NCBI GenBank assembly: GCA_949152475.1
Contig: OX424568.1
Span: 18,699,667-18,763,666 of the forward strand
Reading direction: 5' to 3'
Source of the DNA: Terebella lapidaria
Lineage: Eukaryota > Annelida > Polychaeta > Terebellida > Terebellidae
DNA: 64,000 nucleotides
A model generated the notes under the pieces. That model did no database searches. It was not told where the DNA came from and saw only the letters and a program-made list of their open reading frames with translations. The first letter of the stretch is position 1; the number at the start of each line of letters is the position of its first letter. Below are positions 1-12,048 of the stretch, piece by piece. Made by a program: the position numbers and the translations under genes.

Positions 1-1875
1 CCGATTTTTTTACCATATTTTTTTTTCGATATTGCCGTAGAACCACATTTTTGACCCCATATGTGTCTCTTGCCGTTTGATCGATTGCAGTCCATCATAT
101 AAATGTGTTTTATAAATAAATTTCATACAGCACATAAATTAGTCCCCTGTACAAGGCACCTATGTGACCTAATGTCGGTGATCTCTGGCTTACAGAAACC
201 ATATTTTCAACAAATTGTCTACGTTTTTGTGTTTTGTCAAGATTAAAACCTTGGAATTTTTGCTTAATTTAGAAATATACTATATTGAGAGTGTGGTGGT
301 AGCATTTTGCGACATTTGAATACTATTGGTGTAGACAGCAGTATGGTAGAAAGTGTTTGGTGCTAAGCAGCGGGGTAGGACTACCAACTCTTTTAAAATT
401 TTGACATATTTAGTCCAAGGGGAATCAAACTGATGGTAATATATGGGTGAATAATACATTTATCTGAAACAAACCCCAAATTGTCCTTGAGCATGTTTGA
501 TCGGGCGTCAAATCAAAATTTCCAAAGAAAATCTCACTTTTTTGTTCAAAATATTTCCTTTCTTAAGTGCAAAAATCACTGTTTTATTTCTTCTCTACAA
601 GTCTTCCTTTTTCACATAAGAGCTCAATAATTGGGGATTATCACCTCTGTATGTGGGGTGTTATAATTGTAAAATGTGAAGAAAATTGCCATTATTTAAA
701 CCGAGGACATGGAATTTTGTGTATTATAGATTTTTAGCAGGTTTTGTGGCATTTCTTTAATTTGTGTGTGGATAGTGTGCGATATTCATGAATTTTTCAC
801 CATTGCAACCATAGTTTTCGTTCACGTGGATTTTTATTACATATGTAGGATTATATCTACATGCTGCTAGCGGCGGTGTTTATCCCTCCCCCCCCTTGAA
901 TGCTAAAGACATGGAGTTAGTGCCTTTTTATTTTCTTTATTTTCATATAGTAACCAATATTTCAAATCACTGTAAAATATTATACACTTTCACTGAGGAC
1001 TACTGGACTCAGACACAGCCTAACCGAAAAAGGTGTCGAAATGGCCACCAAAAATTGAACGGTGGATAATACTAGGTGTCTCTGAAATTCATCACCACAA
1101 CCTATATAGTCGATCATAAATAAGCTAGGTTAGGCATTGCAGAATGCATTTGGTATATTATTTGCAATTTTGGCACCATATCTGGTCAAGTACGCATTTT
1201 TCCGATTTTTTTACCATATTTTTTTTTCGATATTGCCGTAGAACCACATTTTTGACCCCATATGTGTCTCTTGCCGTTTGATCGATTGCAGTCCATCATA
1301 TAAATGTGTTTTATAAATAAATTTCATACAGCACATAAATTAGTCCCCTGTACAAGGCACCTATGTGACCTAATGTCGGTGATCTCTGGCTTACAGAAAC
1401 CATATTTTCAACAAATTGTCTACGTTTTTGTGTTTTGTCAAGATTAAAACCTTGGAATTTTTGCTTAATTTAGAAATATACTATATTGAGAGTGTGGTGG
1501 TAGCATTTTGCGACATTTGAATACTATTGGTGTAGACAGCAGTATGGTAGAAAGTGTTTGGTGCTAAGCAGCGGGGTAGGACTACCAACTCTTTTAAAAT
1601 TTTGACATATTTAGTCCAAGGGGAATCAAACTGATGGTAATATATGGGTGAATAATACATTTATCTGAAACAAACCCCAAATTGTCCTTGAGCATGTTTG
1701 ATCGGGCGTCAAATCAAAATTTCCAAAGAAAATCTCACTTTTTTGTTCAAAATATTTCCTTTCTTAAGTGCAAAAATCACTGTTTTATTTCTTCTCTACA
1801 AGTCTTCCTTTTTCACATAAGAGCTCAATAATTGGGGATTATCACCTCTGTATGTGGGGTGTTATAATTGTAATT
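1..1875. repeat. Tandem duplication, 1,201-bp unit (1.5 copies)
   Basis: The sequence from base 1 reappears from base 1202 and stays essentially identical by eye until about 675/1875, where the copies part. The unit is therefore 1,201 bp; the first copy may extend left of the window. Near-absence of differences implies a recent duplication, or an assembly duplicate. No gene was recognised in the unit. Bases 676-1201 are present only once here. Confidence 0.92.
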
Positions 1876-2110
1876 GTGAATTTTCATGTTGATTGGAGCT
1901 GTTACTGTGCGCATGAATACATACAAACAAACCGGCCCTTTCTGGGAGTTTGCTTTCTGAGGAATTCGCCAGGTGTCAGCAGCTAACTGAAATTTTATGA
2001 AAATTGAAACATTTTGAAAGTGATTTCTCTCATAAAACGTTATAATGGAGTTAAATGGCAATCCTATATGTGTTCGTATACCTTGTGTTGTATTGTGTTA
2101 TATTATTATA

Positions 2111-2201
2111 AAATATGATCTTTTCGATTTTGAAGTCATCTGAACGAATACGCACATGGAGTATTCATTCAGATGACTTCAAAATCGAAAAGATCATATT
2201 T
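2111..2201. repeat. Near-perfect hairpin, 41-bp arms
   Basis: Left arm 2111-2151 and right arm 2161-2201 are reverse complements with one mismatch, around a 9-base spacer. It resembles the folded-back end of a DNA transposon or a short MITE. It lies just after the tandem duplication. Confidence 0.93.
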
Positions 2202-2392
2202 TTAAAACTACTATATCGAATGTAAAATCGAAAAGAAACTGAACTAGCCGGCCATGCCCTCCAACTGGGGAGAATGAATGAGTCAAAACGATGACGTCAT
2301 TGTTTTGATGATGCCTCGGGCAACGAATCACTCCCAGCATATTTGGTTCCAATGGTAATCTTTCATTGGAATGCCCTGGTAGATATGGGAGT

Positions 2393-2405
2393 GGGGGGGG
2401 GGGGG
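2393..2405 (+). repeat. Poly-G run (13 G)
   Basis: An uninterrupted run of 13 G. A similar run occurs at 31140-31152. No gene was recognised around it. Confidence 0.9.
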
Positions 2406-2636
2406 CTTGACTTTGACTTTCTTCTCTCGCACAAAATATACGCAGAGTCTGATACATGTTTGTTTTGAATTTCTAAATTGGTTTAATAAGTTGTTGAGCA
2501 GATGTGCACTTACTCCATCTGGTGTACAGTAGAAACAAATATAATTACACACTGACTGCTCCTGATGACGCCAGTGTGGCTTCAGATATGAATGTTTGGT
2601 CGGGCTTTGTTTCTATTCTGAAGGTGTTTGATGTAA

Positions 2637-2802
2637 GGTTTTTATTGGTATCATCCAAATCTGGCTATAAGCGGTAATAGGTTGATAGATACATTACACT
2701 TAATAATGATGACATCTACTCGATCCACTCTGGGGGCTAATGTAAGTATCAACCTATCACGAACAACCCAACCAGATTTTGATGATGACAATATAAAACT
2801 TT
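2637..2802. mobile_element. MITE with imperfect ~50-bp inverted ends
   Basis: The left end (about 2637-2688) and the reverse complement of the right end (about 2750-2802) align with several mismatches and small gaps. Shared blocks include TAGGTTGATA and AAATCTGG. There is no coding capacity, so this is an old non-autonomous DNA transposon. The superfamily is not determined. Confidence 0.6.
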
Positions 2803-3280
2803 ATTAAAAACTCTTAGTTAATTCATACAAACGACAAGATTCTGATTTTTTTTTGCTTTTATTATCAACGGAAAGGTATGTATGTTTTTGATAGGGGTCA
2901 CCATGTTGAGCATAGTATTGCTCAGATCATTACAACTTGTCCTCCTCTGTTGCTAATGCGCATGTAGACCTACAAGTATATCGCAGAGGCACACAAAACC
3001 AATATACACAATACCAGGGACAACTTTCACGCCAATAACATATTTTACTGTTGTCATTGCGTGTGCGTGCAATGTTGCAATGTATTGCTTGATCGTTTCT
3101 CCAGCGATATTGCAATAAATAAATAAAAATAAATAAATGAATTTTTAAATACATTTACTCAACTTGACCTGATTATCAATCTGCATGATTTCCACATCGT
3201 TATTCATTATAAACCTACATAGGCCCTAAGTATGGTCTCAGAACTCATTTTTAACACACGAAAAAGGACATCGCACTGAT

Positions 3281-3466
3281 CATGGTCGCTAAGGGCGTAA
3301 CTCACAGCCTAAAACTGTAATAAAAGTCCTCATAACTTTGGAACTAATTATGATAATTGCACGCCGTAAAAACCACAATGATCAATTATCTTCATTTATT
3401 TATCTCGTACAAAGCTTTATAAAACCAGTTCTGCTTTAGGCTGTGAGTTACGCTCTTAGCAACCAT
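3281..3466. mobile_element. MITE, 186 bp, 33-bp TIRs
   Basis: Left arm 3281-3313 and right arm 3434-3466 are inverted repeats with about two mismatches; the core TAACTCACAGCCTAAA is exact. The interior is AT-rich and non-coding. No convincing target-site duplication was found. Confidence 0.88.
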
Positions 3467-5236
3467 GGTTGCTAGAGGCAGTATCAAAGGAATGGTTGCT
3501 ATGATGGTGTACCACTCTATAACCATGGTATAAATTTATATAGCTACATCTTCCGATGATATACATTTGTGATACCATGCAAATCAACGTCAGAATGACA
3601 CTCTTAATCACTAATTAAAATCAGTATCCCGGTGTGACGTCATGAATACTAATTATAATAGCTAATGAGGCAAAATATCACAGTGAAAATATGGCCTATA
3701 TTGCCCACAAAAAGTTTCATATTTCGATAACTAATGAAGATAAATCGATTTTGTAAAAAAAAGAATCTGTTTATTTCAATGTGTTCTTCAATATAAAATA
3801 TAAAATTCGAACATCTATTTTGACTTTACTTAGGCTTTATCGTGAACAATTATTGTAGTATTACTAAACGCTTTGCCCATAATGCAATCCTTTTGTAATA
3901 CAGTATAGTATTCCCATACAGTATTCGTCGGTTGAATTACCACTATAGTTTTCACTCATTTCGCTTCGTCTTGCTTTCGTCTGTACCCCCAAGAGATTCC
4001 GAAGATGATCACCATCCAAAAAATACAAACCGCAATTTACCAGAGCTCTGTGTATATTAGTTTTTAATTTAGTTTTGGTTTCATTTCGTACCTTCGCTTC
4101 GTCTTCGCCTGCACCAGTGCACTTCGCCCATTAGACAAAGCTAATCGCCAGATAGGCTAAGGTCACAGAAGAATCATTTTCGGTTCTTCTCTCCACACTG
4201 TATATTTTATGATTTTGCCAAATTTCTATGTGCACTCTTGTACACGTCTTTGTTGGTGTAGACAGCCGTTTTATTATGAACTTCGTGCGTGGACTTCAGC
4301 CAAAGTTGCCAAACTTAATGTCTGTCATGTGGTGAACTTGTACCTAAAATCTGCTAGTTGGCGCGACGCGCGGCGCGACGCGCTTTTTCGGCCAAGCCGG
4401 GTCGGAGGTGGTGTAGTCAGGAGGAAATTTCACACAGGGTGGAAACGTAGTACAGACTTTTTCTGTCGATTGATACGGCTTCATAATGGTCTAAGACAAC
4501 CTTTTTCAGAGGGTGTGTAAAATTTTCTCCTGGGCTAACTTTTTTTATGGCCTTTTTCAAAATGGCCGACATCGAAAATTTGGTATTTCAGGAAAAAATT
4601 AAAATTATCCTCCTGGCATGATGCTTTTGGTTTAATAAGATGACATGTAGTTATATGGAGATATGTTCTTCATAACAATACTAATAATACCGATTCAAAC
4701 GCCCCGAAAATGGAAAAAAATCCAAGATGGCCGCCAAATTCTCGCCATTTTTACACAAATGCTCATAACTTTCTGCCAAATTGAGACAGGAAGCCAATTT
4801 TGGTGTCTAACCCTGGGTTTTGGGGTATGGGGATTTCACATATATAACCAGTTTTGTGATTGGATGGTTTGAAGCTGCTCAGAATCCAAGATGGTGCCAA
4901 ATTCTAGCCCGATTTCGCAAATAAGCACCAATGACTGTCATATATATCAATAACAGGCCAACTCTGGTGGCCAGTCCTGGGCTTTGTGGTATGAGGGTGC
5001 TACCTGAAGAAATGCTCTTGTGTGTAGATGGTGGCCAATTTAGAGGTGTTCAAAGGCGAAGATAACCATTAATTAATGTGAAACATGTAAACGAACCCGT
5101 CTAATAGCACCCACTCGCACAAAATCAACAGAATCAACCACTATCAGACAGCAACAAAAACTTTCTGAGCCAACTCTGCGGGAGGTCTGTTGGTGATAAG
5201 GCACGGGTATTGATGCCAAATTGGTCATTGTCAAAT

Positions 5237-6000
5237 CTAACACACACATTGTGGTTCGATGATCCTCAAGACCGTTCCCATGATGCCACTCACCAGACCA
5301 TCCTCCACATTGGGATTGTTTATCATAGTCACCATGGAGCCCTCACAGAGTGTAAGTTCAGCAGAAATGTTGCATTCAATGGGTACAGGTGTTGTATTCT
5401 TCTTCAAGCCAGATCTATTCTCGATAACATTCACAGCCACAATCTTTAATTTCTGTCTGTTCAAAGAATCAGTCATCTTTACATTGTGTGCAGCAGAATT
5501 TTGGGAAGGAAACACGTGAAGTACATCTGCTCGTATCTGTGAACCTTAAGCATCTCCTAATTTTCAGAGCTCTATGATTCAATATCTTCGAAAACGATTC
5601 GTCATTTTTTTTGTCATTATGTCGGTCAAAGTAGTAACCTTGAAGTCGTCCCAAGGCTCTGCAAGGGCAGCTGGGTCTCAGTATTTGTCCTCTTACATGC
5701 GGCAGTGGATAAAATCACTGACTGCCAGAATCATGAAGAACTCTTGTTTCTCTTGAGTTGATCCAGACGACCTCTGGTGACATTCAGCATGCCTCTGCTG
5801 AGATCTCATCAATGATTATCAGCTCGAGGTTTTGATACCTAACCTTTGGGGGCAGTGATGAGCTCTTCAGCGAGTGGTATGTACTTTTGTCCCAAACCCC
5901 TTTGCATGGAAGCATGGTTCGGTCACTGATGGTAAATGCTGCTTTGCCAGTTGGAGCCACACATCAGAGCTTTGATGATATAAAACTTTCCTCTACCAAT
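5237..6000 (-). pseudogene. Pif1-like (superfamily 1) helicase remnant
   Basis: Minus-strand pieces resemble the Pif1/Helitron helicase family. One has the pattern VTMINNPNVEDGLVSGIMGT (compare the family's 'N-DGL-NG--G-V' motif). Another, around 5780-5840, reads like the family's II(I)DEIS Walker B region. The order in the minus direction agrees with a helicase. It lies between the inverted ends of the 4.1-kb element and is broken, so it is a fossil. A nucleotide-binding-loop-like piece may lie further upstream near 7163-7381, less surely. Confidence 0.6.
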
Positions 6001-7860
6001 ATATTGAAAGTCCCCTAACATATTCCATTCATCTTATCGATGCACCTCTAGTGAGTATGAATGTAGAATTTCCCTTGCATATTGTTCATGCACTGCATGA
6101 GAACTTTAGCATGGTTCTATGGGATTGCCAAGATGCTGTGTTCTACTGACAACTGAGCCCATCTTGGTGTTGGAGCTCCTAGGCTGGCCACTCGATCTGC
6201 CAGGTCTTCGAGACTGATGTCCTCGGAGTAAGCGTCATCTAGGTTGGCTTTTGTTTCCAAGCGTCCAGCCGCCACTTTCTGAGGCAATGTGTGCCAAGGC
6301 ATCTTCTGCAAGATGATTTTCTTGGATCTCTTCATGGCTACTTCAACCTCTTTGATTTTTTTCTGATTAGCGCTTGCTTTTCTCTGATAATGTTGCTGAT
6401 GCTTGTTCTTTTGCCATAGTAGGAAATGCTCCCACTCATTTAAATCCATTTCAAAGTGGTGAAGAAAAAAAAAACCATGAGATTCTGATAATGTTTCTCA
6501 CTGTCCCTACAGATGTGCAAGCTTTGATCGAAGATTTCCGTCTTGAGATCTATCCTTTTTTCCCAGCCAACTTCAATGAAGCATATGGAACATTGGACCG
6601 GTTGTCATTGTTATGGGTAGTATTTTCTTCAGATGGTTCATAATCTCTATCTGGTTTACTATCAACCTTGAAGAGGGATACAATTTCAAACAGACAGGTC
6701 TTTAAGAATATCTACAGGAGGGCGTACATGGTACATGTACCTGTACCTGTCTAGTTCAGATGTACAGTGTAGCCACACGTCTTCAATGCCTGGATCTCAG
6801 TGGCCCAGCAGTAAGGGTAGAAGTGTCAGTCTGGTACTTGTCGGATCCGCAAGTATCCAAACAACATCCCGACTACAGTTTTTGAGAGGTGTGCCTGTGG
6901 CCTCGTAAATAGCCTCCGTGACACTCATCTACTGTTGGTCAGGTATGTTTTGCCGAGTCATTGTAGCTTATCGTCTGTCTTATCCCAGCATATTGTGCTC
7001 TGCATGATTCTTCATGGAGGAGCTGACCATCCTCACTCTGCTTCTTACTGCATTAATATGACACAATATATCGAATGCAGGCGTATGCATCAACAACATA
7101 TTGTGTAGTCAAAATTAGGATTCCAGGCTTTCAAAGGGTTTTGATTTGTACTGACTTACCCATCAGTCTTTGTGTTTATGCTTATGTACAACCATTTTCG
7201 TGGAGGCTATAATGTTCCAGGCTTGTTCCTCAGCAGCGTTTTTTCGCTCATCTGGATCAGTGTCTGTTGGGATGGCACATAAAGGTCTGACAAGAAGGTG
7301 GACGGGATAACCTGAACCTGTAGGTCCTGTTACCCTTCTTGCATGACCTTGTATAATTCTTGGAATGAAGCTGAACATCATTTATAATGTCATGTAACTT
7401 GTTGCATCTCGTCTAATCACGTCTTCTGTGTTGATATATTTGTTAATAACGTCAACAACTTCCTCATCAAGTTATATATATATGTCCAGCTTAGGACTCA
7501 GAAAAGGCAGTGAATGTAAGTACCAATGTGAGGGCAATCTCCTTGTAGAAATTCAATTGAAACAAAGTAGTCACAGACATTGCCAATTTGATTTGATGGT
7601 GAAGTGATCATCAATTTCAGAGTTTTTTTACTATCTGATCAAACATTCTGACAGCTGTTATATGGTTTTAAATACCTAATATAATATACTCAGTATTGAT
7701 ATGCCTAATATAATATACTTGGGTTTGATTGCTAGGAAAAAAATTATGCCTGGTAGTGGTACTGTTTATTTTGAAGTGCGAGTGAGTGTTATTAAACATA
7801 TTTGTTTGCATGTGTTTAATTAATTGGTCCTTATTTTGGCTTTTGGACAGTTGGATAGCT
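6001..7860. other. Interior of the 4.1-kb element, mostly unrecognised
   Basis: The minus strand of 6117-6449 can encode a charged 110-residue stretch that I do not recognise, rich in Lys and Glu at its N-terminal half. It may be an exon or remnant of the same element. The rest shows no recognisable protein and no clear repeat. Confidence 0.4.
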
Positions 7861-8600
7861 TCAAACTGGCCAATCACCATCTACACACCAAAGTATTTCT
7901 TCAGGTAGCACCCTCATGCCCCAAACCCCAGGACTGGCCACCAAAATTGCCTCTTATTTTGAATATGTGACGGTTATTGGTGCTTATTTGCAAAATTGAG
8001 CTATAATTTGGCAGCCATCTTGGATTCTGAGCAGCTTCGAACCATCAAATAATGAAACTGGTTATTCTAATCCTCATACCCAAAAACCCAGGTTTAGACA
8101 CCAAAATTGGCTTCCTATCTCAATTTGGCAGGAAGTAATGAGTATTTGTGTAAAAACGGCGAGAATTTGGTGGCCATCTTGTTTTTTTTTTCATTTTTGG
8201 GGGTCTGAATCGGTATTATTAGTATTGTTAGGAAGAATATATTTACATATAACTAATATGTATCATATTAGACTGATAGCATCATGACAGGAGGATAATT
8301 TTGCTTTTTTCCTAAAATACCAAATTGTCCGTGGCGGCCATTTTGAAAAAGGCCATAAAAAAGTTAGCCCAGGAGAAAATTTTACACACCCTCTGAAAAA
8401 GGTTGTCTTACACCATTATGAAGCCATATCAATTGATAGAAAAAGTCTGTACTACATTTCCACCCTGAGTGCCATATGCTCAATATTCCTCTTGACTAGT
8501 GGCGGTTCCAACGCAACGGTTTCATCAAGAAACATTTCTCAGAGTCCACTGACTCAGTCGTATTTGGTCAAGAAACTTTCATGAATGACAAGACTCTTAA

Positions 8601-8935
8601 GGCTTGATAGCTCAATTGGTTAAGGCGTCAGGGTTGAGTGCGGGAGGTACCGGGTTCAATCCTTGGCGCCGGCGCTGAAAGACTTTCATTGGGGGATCTG
8701 TTTCACCCATCAGTAAAATGGGTACCTGGCTATAGACAGAGATGGCAATGTGTATGAATACTGTATGTGCACCAGAGATGGTTGCCTAAGTTACAGCTGT
8801 ATGCCTCCCGGGAGGTTGAAAATGTGTCGGAATGAACAGGTCTGCCAGGGGTAATAATTGTAAAGCGCTTTGAGCATGTTGTACATGGAAAAGCGCTATA
8901 TAAAAGCTTGCAATTAATTAAAACTTGCAATTAAG
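8601..8935 (+). mobile_element. tRNA-derived SINE
   Basis: The head is tRNA-like, with box A-like TAGCTCAATTGG at 8608-8619 and box B GGTTCAATCC at 8653-8662, spaced as in a tRNA. A unique body follows. The tail has TAAAGCGCTTTGAGCATG then AAAAGCGCTATATAAA, and ends in short AT-rich repeats. This AAAGCGCTTT/AAGCGCTATATAA tail recurs in SINEs of several marine invertebrates (recalled knowledge). The tRNA head does not look like a working tRNA gene: it runs straight into the SINE body. Confidence 0.85.
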
Positions 8936-9255
8936 GGCATAGAACGACGAGTTTGAGAGTTTGCCATTGGAAAAATTACTGGTATGATTACCTGCTTATT
9001 TTGGAGCCAGTTAAGGTTACGGTACCCAAAGTGTTTATTATAGAGGTTAAAGTGTGAATATAATTATAATAGGTACATTCACGTATTATTTCTGACCAGT
9101 GGTTTTACCAGTGAATTTGGCAACGATACATCATAGATACATCAAAGTCCTCTTAGTAGACACTCCACTCCATCTGGTTAACAGTTGAAACAGCATAGGA
9201 CATATACAAACAGCCTTCATTTTCTGTTTCAACTGGAAATGGCTCATGAATATTT
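8936..9255. other. No recognisable feature
   Basis: AT-rich sequence between the SINE and the next element. No ORF, repeat or motif stands out. Confidence 0.5.
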
Positions 9256-10612
9256 TTAGGTTACCGCACCTATGGTCCGTAACCTATTGGCATGGCGATG
9301 CGTCCGGCGTCGTCGTCGTCGTCGTCCGTCGTCGTCCGTCAACAATTTTATCTTTAAAGTTTACGATCGAATTTTTCTGAAATTTTGCACAAAAATGCCT
9401 AAAAATATTTCGAGAGGGAGGTATTTTTTATGTTTTTTGATTTTCGCATTTTCTTCAAAATGGCGGCCGTTTTCGTCGAAAAATGGCCAATTTTGGACTT
9501 TGGCGGTCGTTTTCTCAAAATCTGTTCAGTAACTTTTTTTTTATTGATGCATAACACTCCTCATATATACCCCTGTGACATGTATAAATTTCGTTGCCCT
9601 TGAATCGCTCGAAGTGGGCCATTTTGGGCCCAAACTCGGCCCAAATGGGACTTTCCCATGTTAAATTCTCCTATGCTTTATAATGGGACACATTAAAGCC
9701 TAATATCTCACTTATTATCGACTTTACAGCTTAGGAATCAATTGTGAACATATAGGAAATGATATATGCAGAATATTCTCGTGACCTTGAATTTGACCTT
9801 TGACCTCATTTTCAAGGTCACATAACAAAATGGCTAATATCTCGCTTATTATCGACTTTACAGTTTAGGAATCAATTGTGAACATATAGGAAAGGATATA
9901 TGCTGAATATTTTCGTGACCTTGAATTTGACCTTTGACCTCATTTCCAAGGTCACAGGACAAAATTGCTAATATCTCGCTTATTGTCGACTTTACAGCTT
10001 AGGAATCAATTGTGAACATATAGGAAATGATATATGCTGAAAATTCTCATGACCTTGAATTTGACCTTTGACCTCATTTTCAAGGTCAACAGGACAAAAT
10101 TGCCAATATCTTGCTTATTAGCTACTTTACAGCTTAGGAATCAATTGTGAACATATAGGAAATGATATATGCTGAAAATTCTCATGACCTTGAATTTGAC
10201 TTTTGACCTCATTTTCAAGGTCACATGACAAAATGGCTAATATCTCGCTTATTATCGACTTTACAGCTTAGGAATCAATTGTGAACATATAGGAAATGAG
10301 ATATTCTGAATATTTTAATCATATTGAGTTTGACCTTTGACCTAAATTTCAAGGTCAGTCATTTTATTTTCAAAGTCAGATTACAAAATGGCCTATATCT
10401 CGCTTATTATCAAATTTACAGCTTAGGGGTCCATAGTGAACATATAGGAAATGATGTATGCTGAATAGTTTGGTGATCTAGAATTTAACCTTTGATCCCA
10501 TTTTCAAGGTTAGAGATATGGCGATTTCAGTGGTCACCTTGAATTTGACCTTCAACTTTCTCGGCTTAACTCTGTATATTTCTCCGGTAACATTTCTAGC
10601 ACATTGGGCTAA
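9256..10612 (-). mobile_element. Family-2 hairpin/CTAA element, reverse orientation
   Basis: The first ~280 bases are the reverse complement of the right end of the elements at 19277-20803 and 21456-22968: a terminal hairpin, a GTC/GTCC-rich microsatellite, then the block with TGCACAAAAATGCCTAAAAA. The far end (about 10580-10612) matches a degraded left end, GGTAACATTTCTAGCACATTG. The middle is replaced by a 134-bp tandem array. It is non-coding and non-autonomous. Confidence 0.75.
9670..10560. repeat. 134-bp tandem repeat array (~6 units)
   Basis: The block TTGAATTTGACC (variants) starts at 9787, 9921, 10055, 10190 and 10324, giving a 134-135-bp period. Each unit also carries TCAAGGTCA, CAATTGTGAACATATAGGAAA and ATCTCGCTTATT. 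The array lies inside the family-2 element. Confidence 0.92.
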
Positions 10613-11080
10613 TTTTTTAGCTAGCTGGAAATGGCTCAACACTACGGAATCATATTAGAGCCACATGAGTTTTTTTTGAAAAAAAATTTGTCGACCAGTA
10701 ACCATTATCTTGATAAATTGAGTTAGTTAACTTAATAACTCGAGATTCATCTCATTAAAGTCAGTTATCTTGGCCAAAAAAAAACTTCCAGAAATTTGTT
10801 ATCACAATTGATAGACTAACATGTATTATCTGGATAAATCGACTTGAGACTTAGACATTTCAGTACAAGCAGTGACATCATTTTGGACCAAAAAATTATG
10901 CCAACCAGGCAGAAAATCCAAAACCACGTGGTGCCAACTGATGATTCAAGGGCAAGAGAGCTTATACAGGTCATACTCTCCTGCACAAAAGTGACCAGAC
11001 AGATTTCATATACCAGTAGCCATTTCACATCAGATGGCCCAAAATGGACCATCAAACTGGCTCGAGTGATCAACAAATTT
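10613..11080. other. Possible divergent family-2 remnant
   Basis: Short blocks such as AGCTGGAAATGGCTCAA (near 10620) and GATTCAAGGGCAAGAGAGCT (near 10942) resemble blocks of the family-2 elements at 20830-21311 and 19980-20020. The match is patchy, so this may be an old relative or chance. Confidence 0.35.
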
Positions 11081-11122
11081 CAAGATATTTTGTGCTATCC
11101 ACATGTCAACTGACAATACATG

Positions 11123-11425
11123 TACCGTATTGGTCCTAAAATTGGCACGTGCCCTAATAGTAGAGCGCCCCCCTCTTTTCTCCAAAAATGTAAAAATTTT
11201 GTAACCTTGTAATTCACTGCATATCTTTCCAATAAAATCTTGCCAAGATTTTGAGATGTGTTGTTCCAATCCACACATTTATGTTATTTGAATCATAATA
11301 AAGGGAATTGAGGGTTATAGGTATAGTATTCAGTGATTTTTTGAAAATTTGACCTCGAGTTTGACCACATTTTTGAACGCGTTGCTGCAAGAGGTCTTGC
11401 TTTGGCTATTAGGACCAATACGGTA
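11123..11425. mobile_element. MITE with TACCGTATTGGTCCTA ends
   Basis: The left end at 11123 and right end at 11425 are perfect 16-bp inverted repeats, TACCGTATTGGTCCTA. The outer TA on each side could be a TA target duplication, as in Tc1/mariner-type elements. It is 303 bp and non-coding, and lies just downstream of the candidate GFM1 poly(A) site. Confidence 0.85.
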
Positions 11426-11508
11426 TACATTTAAGCTCATCTGGTCAGATAAGCTGAAAAGCAGTTTTTCCTTCTCAAAGAATAAAAATGGTTAATATTC
11501 ACATACTG

Positions 11509-11514
11509 TTTATT
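11509..11514 (-). promoter_or_regulatory. Candidate GFM1 poly(A) signal
   Basis: Minus-strand AATAAA, 535 bases past the GFM1 stop codon. It is the first exact AATAAA I found in that direction. It predicts a 3'UTR of about 0.55 kb. Confidence 0.55.
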
Positions 11515-12048
11515 TATCTAATACACCACAAAACACAATCACACAGCATGTACCTCATTTCATCCTATAAATACATGTAAATCTGTGAATTTTATGCCAC
11601 ATTTTTCATGGGAATTTCTCACGGCACCTTCAAAAATTTGGATAATAATAGGAGATTTAAATGTTAGAAACAAAGCCTTACATCTGTCAGTTAACATTCT
11701 GTAGTGTATATATTATACCAAAATGAGTGAAGTTGGGAAATCCATGTTCATAATTTCACAGAGAATTTGACCATAAATCAGTATCCTATATTTTTGAAAC
11801 AGTCAAAAAAATATTTGACAATCACTTTGAGCATGTTAAACACGAGGAAGTGCAATATAAAAACTACAATTATTGATAATCATTCTGATTATTCTTCAAA
11901 AATAATTGCGAATAAATATTCCACATTTTCATACACATACCACATGACAGATACCGGTAGCAAAAACTCACAATTTACTCCACATGTGTACAACATATCA
12001 CATTTCACAAATATTCACAAAAACAATTTCCTATGCAGCGGACTATTG

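Larger units (their letters stand above)
4405..8505. mobile_element. ~4.1-kb element with ~630-bp inverted ends and helicase remnants
   Basis: About 4405-5040 is repeated in reverse complement at about 7860-8505. Matches include the AGGGTGGAAA and AGAGGGTGTG blocks near the outer ends and GAGGGTGCTACCTGAAGAAA at the inner end. The ~2.8-kb interior carries minus-strand remnants of a Pif1-like helicase (5237-6000) and another coding-like piece (6117-6449). Long inverted ends plus a helicase could be a MULE-like element that captured a gene, a Helitron fragment inside a TIR element, or a large self-replicating element such as a Polinton. No transposase, integrase, polymerase or capsid gene was recognised. 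The copy is a broken fossil. Outer borders are uncertain by ~20 bp. Confidence 0.75.

Noticed and set aside
6117-6449. Host gene encoding a Lys/Glu-rich 110-residue protein
   Set aside because: It lies between the inverted ends of a mobile element with no recognised splice partners, so it is treated as part of that element.
8606-8680. Stand-alone tRNA gene
   Set aside because: Box A and box B are present, but the sequence runs without break into a SINE body and tail, and I could not draw a full cloverleaf.
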